64,000 bases of DNA, from contig JAGYXB010001412.1 of NCBI GenBank assembly GCA_022495005.1, forward strand, positions 1,054,001 through 1,118,000, read 5' to 3'. The stretch's first letter is position 1; each line of letters begins with the position of its first letter. Both the position numbers and the translations under genes were made by a program. Positions 10,754-23,072 of the stretch are shown here, one piece after another. Source of the stretch: Rhyacophila brunnea (lineage: Eukaryota > Arthropoda > Insecta > Trichoptera > Rhyacophilidae). Below the pieces are notes generated by a model. That model was given only the letters and a program-made list of their open reading frames with translations, was not told the origin of the DNA and searched no databases.

Positions 10754-13700
10754 CTAATAATTAAACCGTCCATTTCTGCGTCTGTTGTTCCCTTCTTTAT
10801 CGACAGGTCTCCGTCTTAATCTGTCACCATCTTCCACTTTCTGTTCAGGCGCGTCGCTATTTTCCATCGTATTATAACCGTTATCATTTGTCATTTCTTC
10901 GCTGGGGTTTGAGTCTATGTTATTTCCGGAATTTTCCGCATTATCAGGGTTTTCTATATTATTGTTGTTTTCTGGTTCATTTTCTTCGTCGATTTTATTA
11001 CCGAAGTTATCGTTTAAAGTATAATAATCTTCCGAGTCCTCACATTTTATTGTCATGTCCTCTTCGCGGACGCAAACAAAGTTTTCCTGAAATAATAAAT
11101 TAGTATTAAATTAGCTAAAGTTGTTAAAAAGTATTGTTTAGGTTCACCAACCGGTCATTGCGCGTCCTAGCGGATCTATAGTATAGTCAGGTAGGTACTA
11201 GGTATTTCTTAATTGTCTTAAATTTATGAAATCGAGTGAAAACAAAGTGATTTTGTGTCTAAAATTATAAATAATATCTTTGCCATTTTTTTAACGAAAC
11301 AATCGTTGAATATTGTATTTTAGTTATCCTATTATGACTGAATATCGTGATATTCTGAAATGCAGTCATATTTTAAACAAAATGACTCTTCAGCTTCCTT
11401 CGTCCTGTGCTGGGCTGATGAATTGGGTATTATTCCTACTAATTACAATACCAGCAGTGCACAAAATAACAAGATATAATATATAATAATATGAACTGGA
11501 GCGCTCGATAAATTTCCAGGTGTTTGTTATATACCTATCTATCTTAGACGAACCAATGCAATAATAGTTTTTAAACATCTCACATTCACTGCTACTAAAT
11601 ATTTGGGGAGGCAATGTTTTTCAGCGCCACAGGCGAAAAAAAAAATATCGAAATATCCTGTCAAAAATGGTAAGTATTATTAATTTTCTTCCGCACTGCA
11701 TGGTTTATCTATCCCCAAGGGACGTCAATATTTTGTAGTTATACATAATATGTATTATTTACAATTGTTTAATTATTTCAATTAGTAATATCATACAATA
11801 TCTACAGATTGATATTGAAGATGTCAGAAGGCGGTAATGCATAGATCAATGCTATATATTTTTTTTGGAAATCGATATTACCACCGGTTTTTGTGTGAAG
11901 GACTAGTCTGACTTTGACAGCTGATGAATAACAGTAATGTATATTATTTATAAATAACACTGATAGTTAATATATTTGATTTGAGAATTTTATATAATTC
12001 AATTTGAAACGAGAAAGGGCGAATCAATATGGCAAGCAATCTGCGATCTGATTTTGACAGCTGGACAGTGGACCACTCGTTGCTTGTGCAAAAAGTTATG
12101 CTCGGGCTTTATTAATCTAAAGATGGCGCTGACCTGATTGAATACCGTGCTCTCTGGACAAATGAAGCTCCACCTGAAGGTCTGATTCTTGCCGTCGGCG
12201 TAGGTGACCGGCAAGCAGACGTGGAAGATCTGACATTCATTGTCGACGTCCGCATAGTATCCATACGTTTTGTTTTCACAGCTAAAACAATAAAGAATAA
12301 TATGTATATCCATCATGACCATCTTTCAATAGCTAAAAGTACATACCTTGCAGAGCAAAGTAAGTTTTCTAAAGCATTGTTAACAGTGAGTTATTACAGC
12401 AGTTATCTCACTGTTGCTTTGAAGTTACATGAAATTTTTAATAAATGCATCATCAGCATTTTTCTTAATTTAAAAAAATCAGTGATTCATTATTTAGGTA
12501 TAGCTTTCACCAATCGTTTGGCATACTTATCTCAAAATCAACTTTTTTTAACTTTATCTCACTGTTTCTTTCAGGTACCGATGTTAGGAAAAAGGTTGGA
12601 TACAGTGAAAATAGTTTGTTTTCTAAAAAAATGATGTGACATATTAAATAAACATAACATGTCCTTTAGGTGATATGACTGGAGAAAAGAATATGAATGA
12701 CTTTATAAAAGAAGGAGTACAATGTACAATCATCTTTTTGTTACAGACGTATTTAAAAAAAATATTCCAACAATAATAAATTATTACTAAAAAAATATTA
12801 TCTTCACAATATAACAGCTGTTGACAGGTCGACTAGATATACGTAATTATTTACTTATTTATTTACGGTCAACCAACAGAATCAATCACAGAAGAATCAG
12901 TACAATTATGAGATATAAAATAAAAGAATAAGAGTGATGATTAGAGGTTAGTTGGAAATACTGTCACCAGTTTGTGTACTCAAGTTTCGGATGAAACTAC
13001 CCATACTCATTATGTGTGGCCCAATAAACTTATTCCAAAAAACTTGTGATGATATCATCGCGAGTCGCTGTTCTGTGCACTCGCCAGTTGGTAGACTTTC
13101 AACACTATTGACATTATTTAAATGCGCGTGAACGAGATGGCACTTGAATATGGGTATATTTTAATTTATTAGTCTCTTAATAATAGGTCATAAATTTTGT
13201 GTCGCAGCACAGTGGTGAGATGACGCACATGCTTGGGCTTGTTATATGACCGCTCAAGACATGTTTAAATTTAAAGAAAATCACTGTTATTCATTTGTGT
13301 TAACAAGAATATTGTAACCTAACAAAAAAAACACTCATAAATTTAAAATGTCTTTAAAATTTTATAATAAATGGGACTTTTCGACAAGCGGAGCTCAGAG
13401 TATTTTTAGCGACTCTATTGAAGCCGATACACAGTCTGAGTTCCCTGAGCCGATACGTATTTCAAATAATAATATGGAGTTGGTTTTAGTTTCAGTTGAG
13501 TATGAAACTTTTGTCGCATACGCCCCCCAAACGCTCTATATAGTATTCCAAATACTAGTAAGTATTTTGGAACAAGTTTCTATACTAAGTATTTTTTCTA
13601 TACTGGTAGTAAGTATACTTAGTCTTCAAAATCAACCAGTTTTCCCATCTTTAGTGATGATCCCAAAAACAGGCGAGGCGCACACAGAAGGCATAATTAA

Positions 13701-14894
13701 ATTTAATTAATTATATATTAAATACAGTTATGAAAATTAAATATACCTAGGTACCTACTGAAAAACCCAAAAAATATATATGAAGAGAAGACGATATACA
13801 ATAATATAGTATATAAATAAAAATAGATATAAATAAAACTGACTATATTTACCTAAGTATAAAATCTTTCTCTCATAATAACATCACCAAAATTTCTCAG
13901 TATACCTACTATATAAAATAATACAATATAAATTAATTATATATATATCATTAATTCAATGGTAATGTGTTTATATAAAGTCATGTGTTACTGTTAATAA
14001 ACTGAAGTATAAAAGTATATTTTCATTAAAAATAAGTTTCAATTCAAATGAACTGAGTATCTACCTGAAATTATCAGTTATGTCTTCTCTGATTGATGTC
14101 GCGTTGCTAGGAAGAGTCAATGTTTCGGCTTGCGATTGACGAGGGATGATCTGAAACCAATACAAAAATAATTATTAATTTGTTCTTTTCCATAAATTAA
14201 TATTTTCACTATCGATTTACTCAGTCATCCTTGGACTGGGTTTTCCAACAAGGATAAACTCAAGCAGAAATAGTTTATATTAAAAATAATATAATATTTA
14301 CGATTTATTAGTCGTGTTCAAAATAATAATGGTGCAGTTATTCACAAGAAAATAACTGGCATTTACGTGATTTACATTATGAATTCGAAAATGGTTGATT
14401 TTTTTTTAATTTATCATTAATTTACATTTGGATCATTCTGACGGATGGGTTTTTGGTTTGAAATAGCTCTAAAACCGTAGAATTCATAAAAAAACATTGT
14501 TTTAAATGCAAAGAATTAATTGGTACACTTATTGATGTTTCACGGTCGCATTTTAAGCTGGGAGTAGAATTTGCATTGATTTAGTCACATTACATTTGTC
14601 ATCCTATGGAAATGGACGACGGCGAACAGGCAAAGAGAGAAATATAATGTTAATCAATTCAATAGGGCGCAAGAGAAAGTGCAAGCCAAGTACTTCTAGT
14701 TGGATGAAGTTGCTGATAATTTTCATATGAGGGGTATTACGAGTATATTCGCCTGAAAAATAGCATAGGTACTATTATTATACTTCACTCACCCTCATCC
14801 TAGGGCCTCTTGACCTTGACTGACAGTCCACTGATGAAAATATTATAAAAACATAAACACACGCACAATATACAGCCATTTTTGTAGTTGCCAT
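10754..14894 (-). CDS. Cuticular protein analogous to peritrophins, one chitin-binding domain (CPAP1), four exons
   Basis: Join of 14793-14894, 14065-14150, 12134-12281 and 10754-11086 on the minus strand gives an open frame of 222 residues. Donors are GTGAGT, GTAGAT and GTCAGC; acceptors all end in CAG or TAG, and phases agree (0, 2, 0). Residues 1-24 form a signal peptide (start MATTKMAVY, hydrophobic YVFIIFSSVDC). A basic, Ser-rich spacer follows. Residues about 63-127 form one CBM14 (peritrophin-A) domain with all six Cys: CENKTYGYYADVDNEC, FHVC, WSFICPESTVFNQ, ENFVC, IKC. CPAP1 proteins are secreted and bind chitin in the cuticle. The remaining tail of about 95 residues is rich in Asn, Glu and Asp and ends in a basic stretch (RLRRRP, RRRNGRFNY). 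The domain is split by two introns. The start is chosen because it gives a clean signal peptide; Met6 is an alternative. I do not assign an orthologue letter. Confidence 0.92.
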
Positions 14895-16921
14895 GGTAAT
14901 AATTATTATTTGATAATTGAGATTAAATTAATTATCAATGCAAACTATAATACAATTAATGCAACTGGCTGATAAAAATACACTTTTAATAATCGCTGTT
15001 AAAACTTTTCAAAAAGAAAATCTAATTCGAGAGCGCGGGAAATTACGAAACTTCAAAATGAATTAATCAGATAATACTCCTCGGGAATAGACTTTCGTTG
15101 TTGCTAGCTTTGGACGATGTGAGGTGAAATGGTATAAAGGATATATTTATATTGAAATTATTAAGTCCTTTGCGAAGAGATGGTAGATATTGCCTGTCGT
15201 AATAGATGATGATGCCTTATTCAAGCCTTACCTGTCATTCTAGCCTACCCGGGGAAGACTCGCATACAAATAGGGTTTGTAAATCTGAGGGTCCCCAATA
15301 TGTGTGTCGCTAGCTCTTGGGTGCCCCTTTAACTATATTGTGAATGATTACAACCTTACTACATCATTGAATTAAGTGGCAACTGGCTACCAAGACAAAC
15401 ATTCTCGTAGATAAGTTTGGAGAAACTAACTGATACCAATTCCATAACATAATGAGTGGATTTAGATGGATGACGATGGCAATTAGGTACACGTAATTAA
15501 TGCGAATTTTCTATTGTATAACCTTCCAACATTGAAAATTATAAACATATCGTCAAACATAAAGCAGTGAAAATAAAGATACATTTAATTTACTGTGTTG
15601 TTTCAATGTTGCAAATAATTTACTGGTATTATATTATTATTATATAACATATTAGTGAAAGCCTGCGACTTCATTCGCGCGAAAGACAGAAATATGAAGT
15701 AGAGAGAATGAATGATACAGAATGTAGACTAAGTATAAAAAATGTTGAATGAAGAACTATACGTCTTATTCGATTTGACTATTTTAAATCAATAATATGG
15801 ATCTAGGCGGGAGCCCTTCTACCCACACCTCACCTCACCTATCCACCGCAGATATATGACCATTTAATCTAGTCATGATAAATTGTTGCAAGTGTGTTAT
15901 ACGCAGCAGTTTTTTTAGTTATAACGGAAAATTAAAAACAAATAAACTTTATTTTGTAAATAGGTACTTACTTGGCTATCATGTAAATAGTAAATATGTT
16001 TATCATAAGACAAATTTGTTGTTATCACAAACATACACTACAATTATTTTATTAATATAGATATTATATACTACCGATTTTAATTTTTGTCGAAGTAGAT
16101 AGTTGAACTATTCATAAATTAAATTATATATAGAATTAAAATTAATATTTTGAACGCTAATAACTATTACCTAATTTAGGTTTTATTTAACAATAGCTGA
16201 ATTACCAGGCTTTGCACGAGGTCGCTTCATTAATCGCTTGAGTAATAATTACATTCTTCAGTATAAAAATATTTATATCTAGGCACACCTACAAACATGT
16301 AAAGATGACAGCCAATTCAAACAAAAGAAATTAAAATCAAATCCGAAATAATATGTAAACTTTATCTGTCGTGAAAATTCAAAATTGGAATTGGCAGGCA
16401 AGGTAATTTGAACAAACAACATTTGTTTATATGTACCTAGTTAGGCCAAATAAGAAAAGGAAATGAATTCTATATACTTATATAGATTCTTGCAATGTGC
16501 AAATAACTCATTTATTTATAATTTTTGTAAAGTCATAAACGTATGAATCACTGACAGTTAGTAGCAAAATCATAAAGTACAAGGTATCGCAAAGTTTGGG
16601 AAGCACTGCGTATCTTCAAAGACAATAAATAAGGAAGAATGTGGGAGGGATTTTTGTACGTCATTTATTTAATAGACAACATGCAAATCTCGATTTTTTA
16701 TGAAATTTTATTTATATGAGAGAGATGGTCATTATTGTTTGCGGTCATTATGTTTTATTCATGGAAGATATTCTTGCTCACTGCACTTTTACAAAACATT
16801 CGCGGAATATTGAGATCAAATTATTCTGCTTGTATGAGTACATTTATATAAACATAACTGTTAGTAGATAATCCGTAATATTAACTATGATGGGGATTCA
16901 AATATTCAGGTACGGATAAAT
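14895..16921. other. Upstream of CPAP1, no gene seen
   Basis: This should contain the CPAP1 promoter, but no core promoter element stands out. Around 15660-15680 there is GCCTGCGACTTCATTCGCGC, a phrase often seen in insect retroelement remnants. Otherwise anonymous AT-rich sequence. Confidence 0.35.
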
Positions 16922-17460
16922 CAGTGGCGAAGGGTGGAGGTAGGCTGTTAATATCCGCATAAATAGTGCACATTAAACTTTGCCAGTCATACTTATTTGT
17001 TTTCATTGAACTAAGACTGCAATTTACAGATGGCATTGGTTAGCTTTTTTTATAAATCAATTAAGCCCTGCCTAAACCAAACTATAATAGTGTTGGTATA
17101 CTTTGGGCGATACGACAAAATTGTGCACACTTTTTCATTCATACTTATTGGTTTACGTAGGATTAAGAATACATATTACACATATTGTTGGTTTTTTTTT
17201 AAATTCATTAAGCCCTGCCTAAACCAAACTATAATACATAAAAAATATTATTATATCTATAAAATATCCAAAGTTACGTATGATTTAATTGCATATTTTT
17301 AGATATTTTATAAATATACGAGTATTTTTTGATTATATCGATTATGGCTTGGTTTTCGTGAAATTTGAAAACTAACCAACACCATCTCTAAATTGTAGTC
17401 GTATTTCAATGAAAACAAATACATACGTATGACTGACACAGTTTAATGTTTATTATTTAT
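16922..17460. mobile_element. MITE-A (hAT-like), copy 1, right end lost
   Basis: Starts CAGTGGCGAAGGGTGGAGG and continues through the family's TAGGCTGTTAA and AATAGTGCAC blocks. Inside are alternating inverted modules (GATGGYRTTGGTTAG, CCTGCCTAAACCAA, CTATAATAG). The right inverted terminus breaks off near 17455, so no target duplication can be seen. Confidence 0.8.
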
Positions 17461-18265
17461 AGAGAATTTTACGTATTGTACTGTTTTTACTTAAAATTAG
17501 TACACAAGATAGAATAATATTTATATTGAAAAACAGTCTCAGTAGGAGAGGGAGAGAGATTCAAAAACAATAGAATAACGAAATAATTAGATGATGGAAT
17601 AGGTAATCAAAATCAACGTTATTCAATGTAATTTATAAATTATTCCTCGCGTGGAAATGGATTGGACACAATAAATTATTACCTTGAGTAAGAAACAATT
17701 GCTGGGCTACCCCTTTGGACGAATTTAATTTCCAATACTTAGGTACCTATGCACTTCACCGTTGATTGAGAATGGATTAATAACGGAGATCAAAGTAACC
17801 GTTCAAATATTTTTATTAATAATACAATTGATTGATTTCAATTCGTTGTAGATATTTGTATCGGAGTCAGGGCAATGATACCCTGTGGGGGTTGGTTGGA
17901 GGCATCCACAAATGATGTCAGTGTTTTTTATCCCTTTATTGCATTTTTTTCATTTTGTCTAAATTATGTCACATTTTCAACACCCTTATTCATTAAAAAT
18001 CTAATTCCTTAAAAAAATTTCGATGTCAGTATGATGTTATAATGGCGTCAATGAATGTGCATTTATTAGAAATTTAAAGATAAACATGGCTGAAAATATA
18101 AAGTTTCCGTCAGCTTTTGGAGAAGAGGTTTACCTCCCACAGGTACTTATAATATTATTTGAAATGTGTAGAAATTCGACACAGGTCAATTAGATAATAT
18201 TATGTAACATTATATTATCATAATAAGATTGTATTATGGTAGGTACCTAGCTGTTTTATTTACTT
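17461..18265. other. Spacer, no gene seen
   Basis: AT-rich sequence between repeat copies. Nothing recognisable was found. Confidence 0.4.
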
Positions 18266-18269
18266 ATTG

Positions 18270-18485
18270 TCATCATCATCCGGGATCGATCCACTGCTGG
18301 ATGAAGGCCTCTCCTAGCTCCCTCCACTCTTCTCGATCCCTAGTACTTCGCTCCCACGTACATCCACCGAACTTTATGAGTTCGTCTATTTGGGTTTTAG
18401 GGTGTCCCTATGAGCGCTTAGTAGCCCTTGAGTACCACTGTATGACGGCAGTTGTCCAGCGGTTGTCCACTTGGCGAGCGAGATT
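18270..18485 (-). mobile_element. Non-LTR retrotransposon 3' end with GAT-repeat tail, minus strand
   Basis: CATCATCATC (the reversed GAT tail) is followed by the reverse complement of the family's last coding part, which includes the GRDREEWRELGEAFIQQW-like ending. Same family as 5815-6390 and 56915-57185. Confidence 0.7.
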
Positions 18486-18693
18486 TGTTTTTGTATATAT
18501 TTAACATTTTTTTTGTTTAATTTAGTCTACTTAGGTGCATCATTGACGAGGCGTTATGTTCTCCTGATGCCAAGAAGAAATATTAAAATGGACAAAGTCG
18601 GTAATGATTTAAATAAATTATGGAACTAAACAATGCAAGGGTATCGCAATTTAAGGGTTTATAACGGCGGCACTTTACTAGGAATGTCACTGA

Positions 18694-19122
18694 CATGGCC
18701 TCCACATCCCGAAGCGGGCCCCCAGACTAGGATCTTTGGCGGTCCCCTCTACCTATCGCTAAGGTTAAAAGCAGTGTGACGATCTACAGTTGCATAATTC
18801 CTAATGGTGTTCGAGGTAAAATTAAGGGTATTTTTAGCGATTTTTTGTATTTTTAATACATCCACTTTTATCTTATTATACACAATAAAATTATGGACTG
18901 GTCGAATATCAACAATAATCAAAAATTGCATCGCACACCCACATAATATTAAATGTTAGTAAGCTTGAAGTGAAACAGCGCCGCAGGCGTCATTTTTTTC
19001 AATTAGTGCAATTTTGTGATGAGTGTTTATCTCACTTGGCTGGTTAATCTGCCACGCCGGGCCCCCCTTAAACCCGCGCCCCCAGGCTAGAGCCATGTCA
19101 GCCCCCCCTTATGGGGGCCATG
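18694..19122. mobile_element. MITE-B (hAT-like), copy 1, intact with 8-bp target duplication
   Basis: Ends are CATGGCCTCCACA and the reverse complement of CATGGCCCCCATA. Flanks are GTCACTGA at 18686-18693 and again GTCACTGA at 19123-19130, an exact 8-bp duplication as made by hAT transposases. Each side carries the GGGCCCCCAGRCTAG motif near the end. No coding capacity. Other copies: 24830-25255, 22456-23045, 20790-20920. Confidence 0.88.
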
Positions 19123-19536
19123 GTCACTGAATCAGAATATGCGCGGTTAAGAACCATTCAGTTACCTTAAAACCCTAAAATTGTACAACTGATTAAATGG
19201 CTAACAACATTTCTCAAAAAACATTAGCGCAGGCGCATGGATTTAAGACGGTCTGGAAGAGATATACCAGTATATGATAGTGTCCTTGATGTGGTAAACG
19301 TGTATGAGTAACGACAAATCAATTGGTGGTAAAATGATAATTACAATAAGGCAGCAACCTTGACATTGAAACACGCGTTCTGCACAAAGTTATGCAACTC
19401 ACATTCGTCTAACTTCTTTCTTATGGACGAGAGGCAACACGCACACAATGCAAGTAGGTAGGGTCAATGAATCTAACTTAAATAATATTACTTGACAAGA
19501 AAAATGCATTTTTGTCTCTAACATTAACTGACAAGC

Positions 19537-20184
19537 AGTGACGCCCCGTGGGGGTAAGCAGATTGACCGTCGCTTTGTGGCGGCAGTTACCCAAAGGGCG
19601 GTAAATCGAAGAGAATCATTAGGTAGGTAATATAAATAATTACCTAAACTTAGTAATAACGGAAATATCTTTCCATTAAAAAAATCATCACACTTGTTGG
19701 AAACAAGATGTATTAATTAGATACCTACTATAAAAGTTTGAACAGATTTTTTTGTCGGGTTACCGATGTTTAGTATACTTCCGTTGTTCTTGGACGTCAC
19801 GTTCTTGGTGAGCAGCAATGACACGTGGAAATTTGCGATTTATATTTGAATTATAGGTAGGCACTTACCTCATTTAAAATTTATCCAAATATGTTTGCCA
19901 GTCACTCGCGAGTTTTGGAAGTTGTCAGGTATATTTTTAAATGTACCTAGCTGAAACGTAGACTCGCAATATTGTCTATTGAAGTCAATGATGTTAAATA
20001 CTCATTGATTGAAGCAGAGATGGTATTCAAATTAGATTTAGTGATATATATCTTGTTGGTAATGTATACAACACATTTCTTAGATATTGGAGTCGTGAAA
20101 GGATGATAAAAAGGACTGTATAAAAAAATGTGGTAGCATTTCAATACTACCCTAGGGGCGGCATTTTGTCAAGGGACGTCACTG
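19537..20184. mobile_element. MITE-C (hAT-like), copy 1
   Basis: Left end CAGTGACGCCCCGTGGGGG, right end AAGGGACGTCACTG. Flanks share GACAAG, which fits a slightly eroded 8-bp duplication. Internal sequence matches 55718-56113 in reverse orientation, for example around ATACAACACATTTCTTAGAT. No coding sequence. Confidence 0.8.
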
Positions 20185-20199
20185 GACAAGCGGGTCCTT

Positions 20200-20700
20200 G
20201 GTTGACTAAGCCACTTGGATCAATTTCATATACCTCGGCTCAAGCCTTTATGATTCCGGTAGTTCTGAGAAAGAAATTTGGTGAAAAATCATCACAAAAA
20301 CAGTAAAAAAGTCTCGTCAAAACGCGAATATTTTCAATCTCCCTTTATGGTGTTGAACCTTGACTTTTAGAGAATCCGATAGCATGAGAATTGACGCGTC
20401 CGAGATATGGTGCTGGCGGAATATACTCCGCATTCCATGGACTACCAGGCGTACAAATGTCTCTGTACAGAACGAGCTTGGCATCAAAGAACGTCTCTCC
20501 ATGAGACGCGATCTCAAATTATTCGGTCACGTGGTAAGAAGAGATCCGAGCAAACTGTAGCAAGGAGTGATCTCTGGTGGCGTCGAAGGGAGGAGATTGC
20601 GAGGGCTCCGCGTCCACCTTCCAGGTGGAGCCTTGAAGAAAGTGGCTGAATCAATAATAACTGAAGCAACAAGATCAGCGCAGGTGGAAGGAGATTGTTG
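20200..20700 (+). mobile_element. Non-LTR retrotransposon RT C-terminal fragment
   Basis: The plus strand gives SMRIDASEIWCWRNILRIPW, then RRTNVSVQNELGIKERLSM and FGHVVRRDPS, and after a frameshift a Gly/Arg-rich stretch. This is the linker after the reverse transcriptase domain in RTE/CR1-like proteins. Frames change at least once, so it is a dead copy. Confidence 0.75.
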
Positions 20701-20789
20701 GCAATGTTTGTAATTTACTACTCACCATTATTAGTAATGAGACAATGGATCTGAAGAGTTACTTCTTAACATTTTTTAACATTATAATA

Positions 20790-20920
20790 AATTGTGGTGT
20801 GTGTTCATCTCACTTAATGACATATTGATCTCACTTATAAGGTAGACGCGTCACGCAGGGCTCCCCAGAGCCCGAGCCCCAGGCTAGAGCACTGTTAGCC
20901 CCCCCCTTGTGGGAGTTATG
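20790..20920. mobile_element. MITE-B, right-end fragment
   Basis: Matches the right end of MITE-B: CATCTCACTT, then CCCCAGGCTAGAGC and GCCCCCCCC, ending at GGGAGTTATG. The left half is missing. Confidence 0.6.
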
Positions 20921-21433
20921 ATGTGGTGCATACAAATTTCGGCCGTTCTTGATCACCTAGTCAAAAAGGAAAATGATAATTTGGAAAGACTCATAGTCAG
21001 CGAAAACAACGCAGAATAGGGATGTCGCCTACATGATGATCAAATCAAGTGAATGAGGCTACGGGTCTCACAGTGCATATTATGCAGAACGCAGGGATCT
21101 ATAAAGAGACATAACTAAGACCTGTATGTAAATGGAGTCATAATCCTCAAAAGTGACACGAATAAAAAGATGAACCCGTGCTAAAAAAAAAAAGCACTCA
21201 CGGTTGGTGGAGCAGCTGTCTCTAAACTAATGAGATTACACTGGAGTAGGTACCTATATTGTGCATTTTGTATTTTTTTAACGCATGTTTTATGAAAGCA
21301 TGCAATGGGTTGCGTGAATCAGTCATCGTTAAACACCTTTCCATTCTTAGGTGGCCATATGCTTCACTTATGAGTGAACAACATTACTATTATGTCTATA
21401 AGTACTTTTTACATTACATTGTATTAAACATAT

Positions 21434-22015
21434 CACTGGTGAAGGGAGGAGGTAGGCTGTTAAGATCCGACATAAATAGTGCACACTAAATTTTGTCATT
21501 GTAGTCAAAATGTATTTTTGTTTTCATTGAACGACTGCAATGTGTAGATAGTGTTAGTTTTTGAAATTCAATTAAACCCTGCATAATCCAAGCCATAATA
21601 GATAATAGTTAAAAATATTTCTTTATCTATAAATTATCTAAAATTATGCTATTAAACCGTGCATAATTTTAGATATTTTATAGATAGAAGAATATTTTTT
21701 ATCGATTATGGCTTGGTAGGCAGGATTAAATAAATTAAAAAAAAACTAACCAACACCATCTGTAATATGTACCTAATCGTAAATTACTGAAAATTGTAGG
21801 TACGAGTACACTATTTTTGTCGGATCGCCCATAGCAAACCTTAACTATTATGGTTTGGCCTTGATAGGGTTTAAGTGAATTTTAAAAACTAACCAGCTCC
21901 ATCTATCTGCAAATTGTATTCTTAGGTCAATGAAAACAAATAAACATGACTGACAAAGTTTATTGTGCACTATTTATGTCGAATCTTAACAGCCTACCTC
22001 TACCCTTCGCCACTA
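21434..22015. mobile_element. MITE-A (hAT-like), copy 2
   Basis: Both inverted ends are present: CACTGGTGAAGGGAGGAGG on the left and the reverse complement of TAGTGGCGAAGGG on the right. Internal modules alternate in orientation as in the other copies. Flanks (AAACATAT and AATTACAT) no longer match well. Confidence 0.8.
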
Positions 22016-22455
22016 AATTACATTACATCCTATGGAAACTATGACTAGGTACTGAGTAGGTACTTACTAGATACTCTATGTTTCTAAAATATTCTAATGG
22101 GCGCTGGCAAAATTCCCCAACTGCTAATTCTCGGATCGTTGCACCCTGTGATAGGATGGCTGAGGAGCCGTTGACCTTTCGTTTTGCGAACCGGTAAAAA
22201 ATCCTAGTTGATATTTTATTTCTGCAAAGATAAACAGTACCTACCTACGCCAGGCACGTGACGTGGGCGATAATAGCAAAGAAATGGCTCGTTTCGTATG
22301 CCGGCCCTGTCTCCGCGGCTCGCTCGCCCGGGCACGTCCCGGGAGGGTGTGGGAACAAATTTCTGATTAAATAGTTTTATTGTGACGATATCAATTATTA
22401 TCAATAATAACTACACCATCATCAGGAATGTAACAACAGAGGGATGGGTCCTGAG

Positions 22456-23045
22456 CATGGCCCCCACATCCTGAAGCGGGCCCCCCTATCTATCGCTAAA
22501 GATGAGGGAAGTGTGACGGTCTACAGTAGGTGTACCAAATGGTGTAAGCGATAAAATTAATGTGTATATTTAGTGTTTTTTGTATATTATAATACATTCA
22601 TTTGAATTATCGCACCCTCGCAACTAAACTGCCACAATCCAAAAAACGTCAAACAGAGAAAATCAGCTTTGAAGTTTTTACCTTTCGCATTTTTGTACTG
22701 TGTTTTTGAAATATGTTTAGATATTGAATGAAGTTTTTACTTGAATTTGATGACTTATAGATATGAAATTTTCGGTACATATACTATGAACGATAGACAA
22801 TGAAACGTAGTAATTAAGTCAAAACACGTAAATTTGGACTTGTGGCGGCTTAGTTGCGAGGGTGCGTTATGGTGTTGTCGAGTATCGATACACGATTAAA
22901 AATAAAATAGTACAACCACATAATTTTAAACAATAACAATATCGAATAACAATAGCGCCGCAGGATGCGATGTGTATTTATATCACTTATCTGGTCGACT
23001 CGCCACGCCGGGCACTTCCTTAGCCCTTTAAAGCCCTGAGAATTT
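22456..23045. mobile_element. MITE-B, diverged copy interrupted by another MITE
   Basis: Left end CATGGCCCCCACATCC is intact, and the body follows the family (GTGTGACGGTCTACAG, GCGCCGCAGGATGCG). It is split by the element at 22611-22866. The right end fades near 23045, where hAT transposase sequence begins. Confidence 0.7.
22611..22866. mobile_element. Small TIR element (MITE-G) nested in MITE-B
   Basis: The terminal inverted repeats begin CGCACCCTCGCAACTAA on both ends and extend through CCACAA. The 256-bp element is flanked on both sides by TTAT. A 4-bp or shorter duplication does not fit hAT. The superfamily is not identified. Confidence 0.75.
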
Positions 23046-23072
23046 TTAGCATGTTCGGCTGGTAAAATTGAT

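Noticed and set aside
12221..12634. 137-codon open frame on the plus strand
   Set aside because: It lies antisense across a CPAP1 exon and its intron. The minus-strand exon has canonical splice sites and a chitin-binding domain, while this frame has no family resemblance.
13348..13710. 120-codon frame in a CPAP1 intron
   Set aside because: No recognisable domain. The second half contains tandem TACTAGTAAGTA-like words, which suggest non-coding sequence.
22216..22404. GC-rich minus-strand frame near 22300
   Set aside because: Pro/Arg-rich sequence without domain or splice context; likely a repeat scrap.
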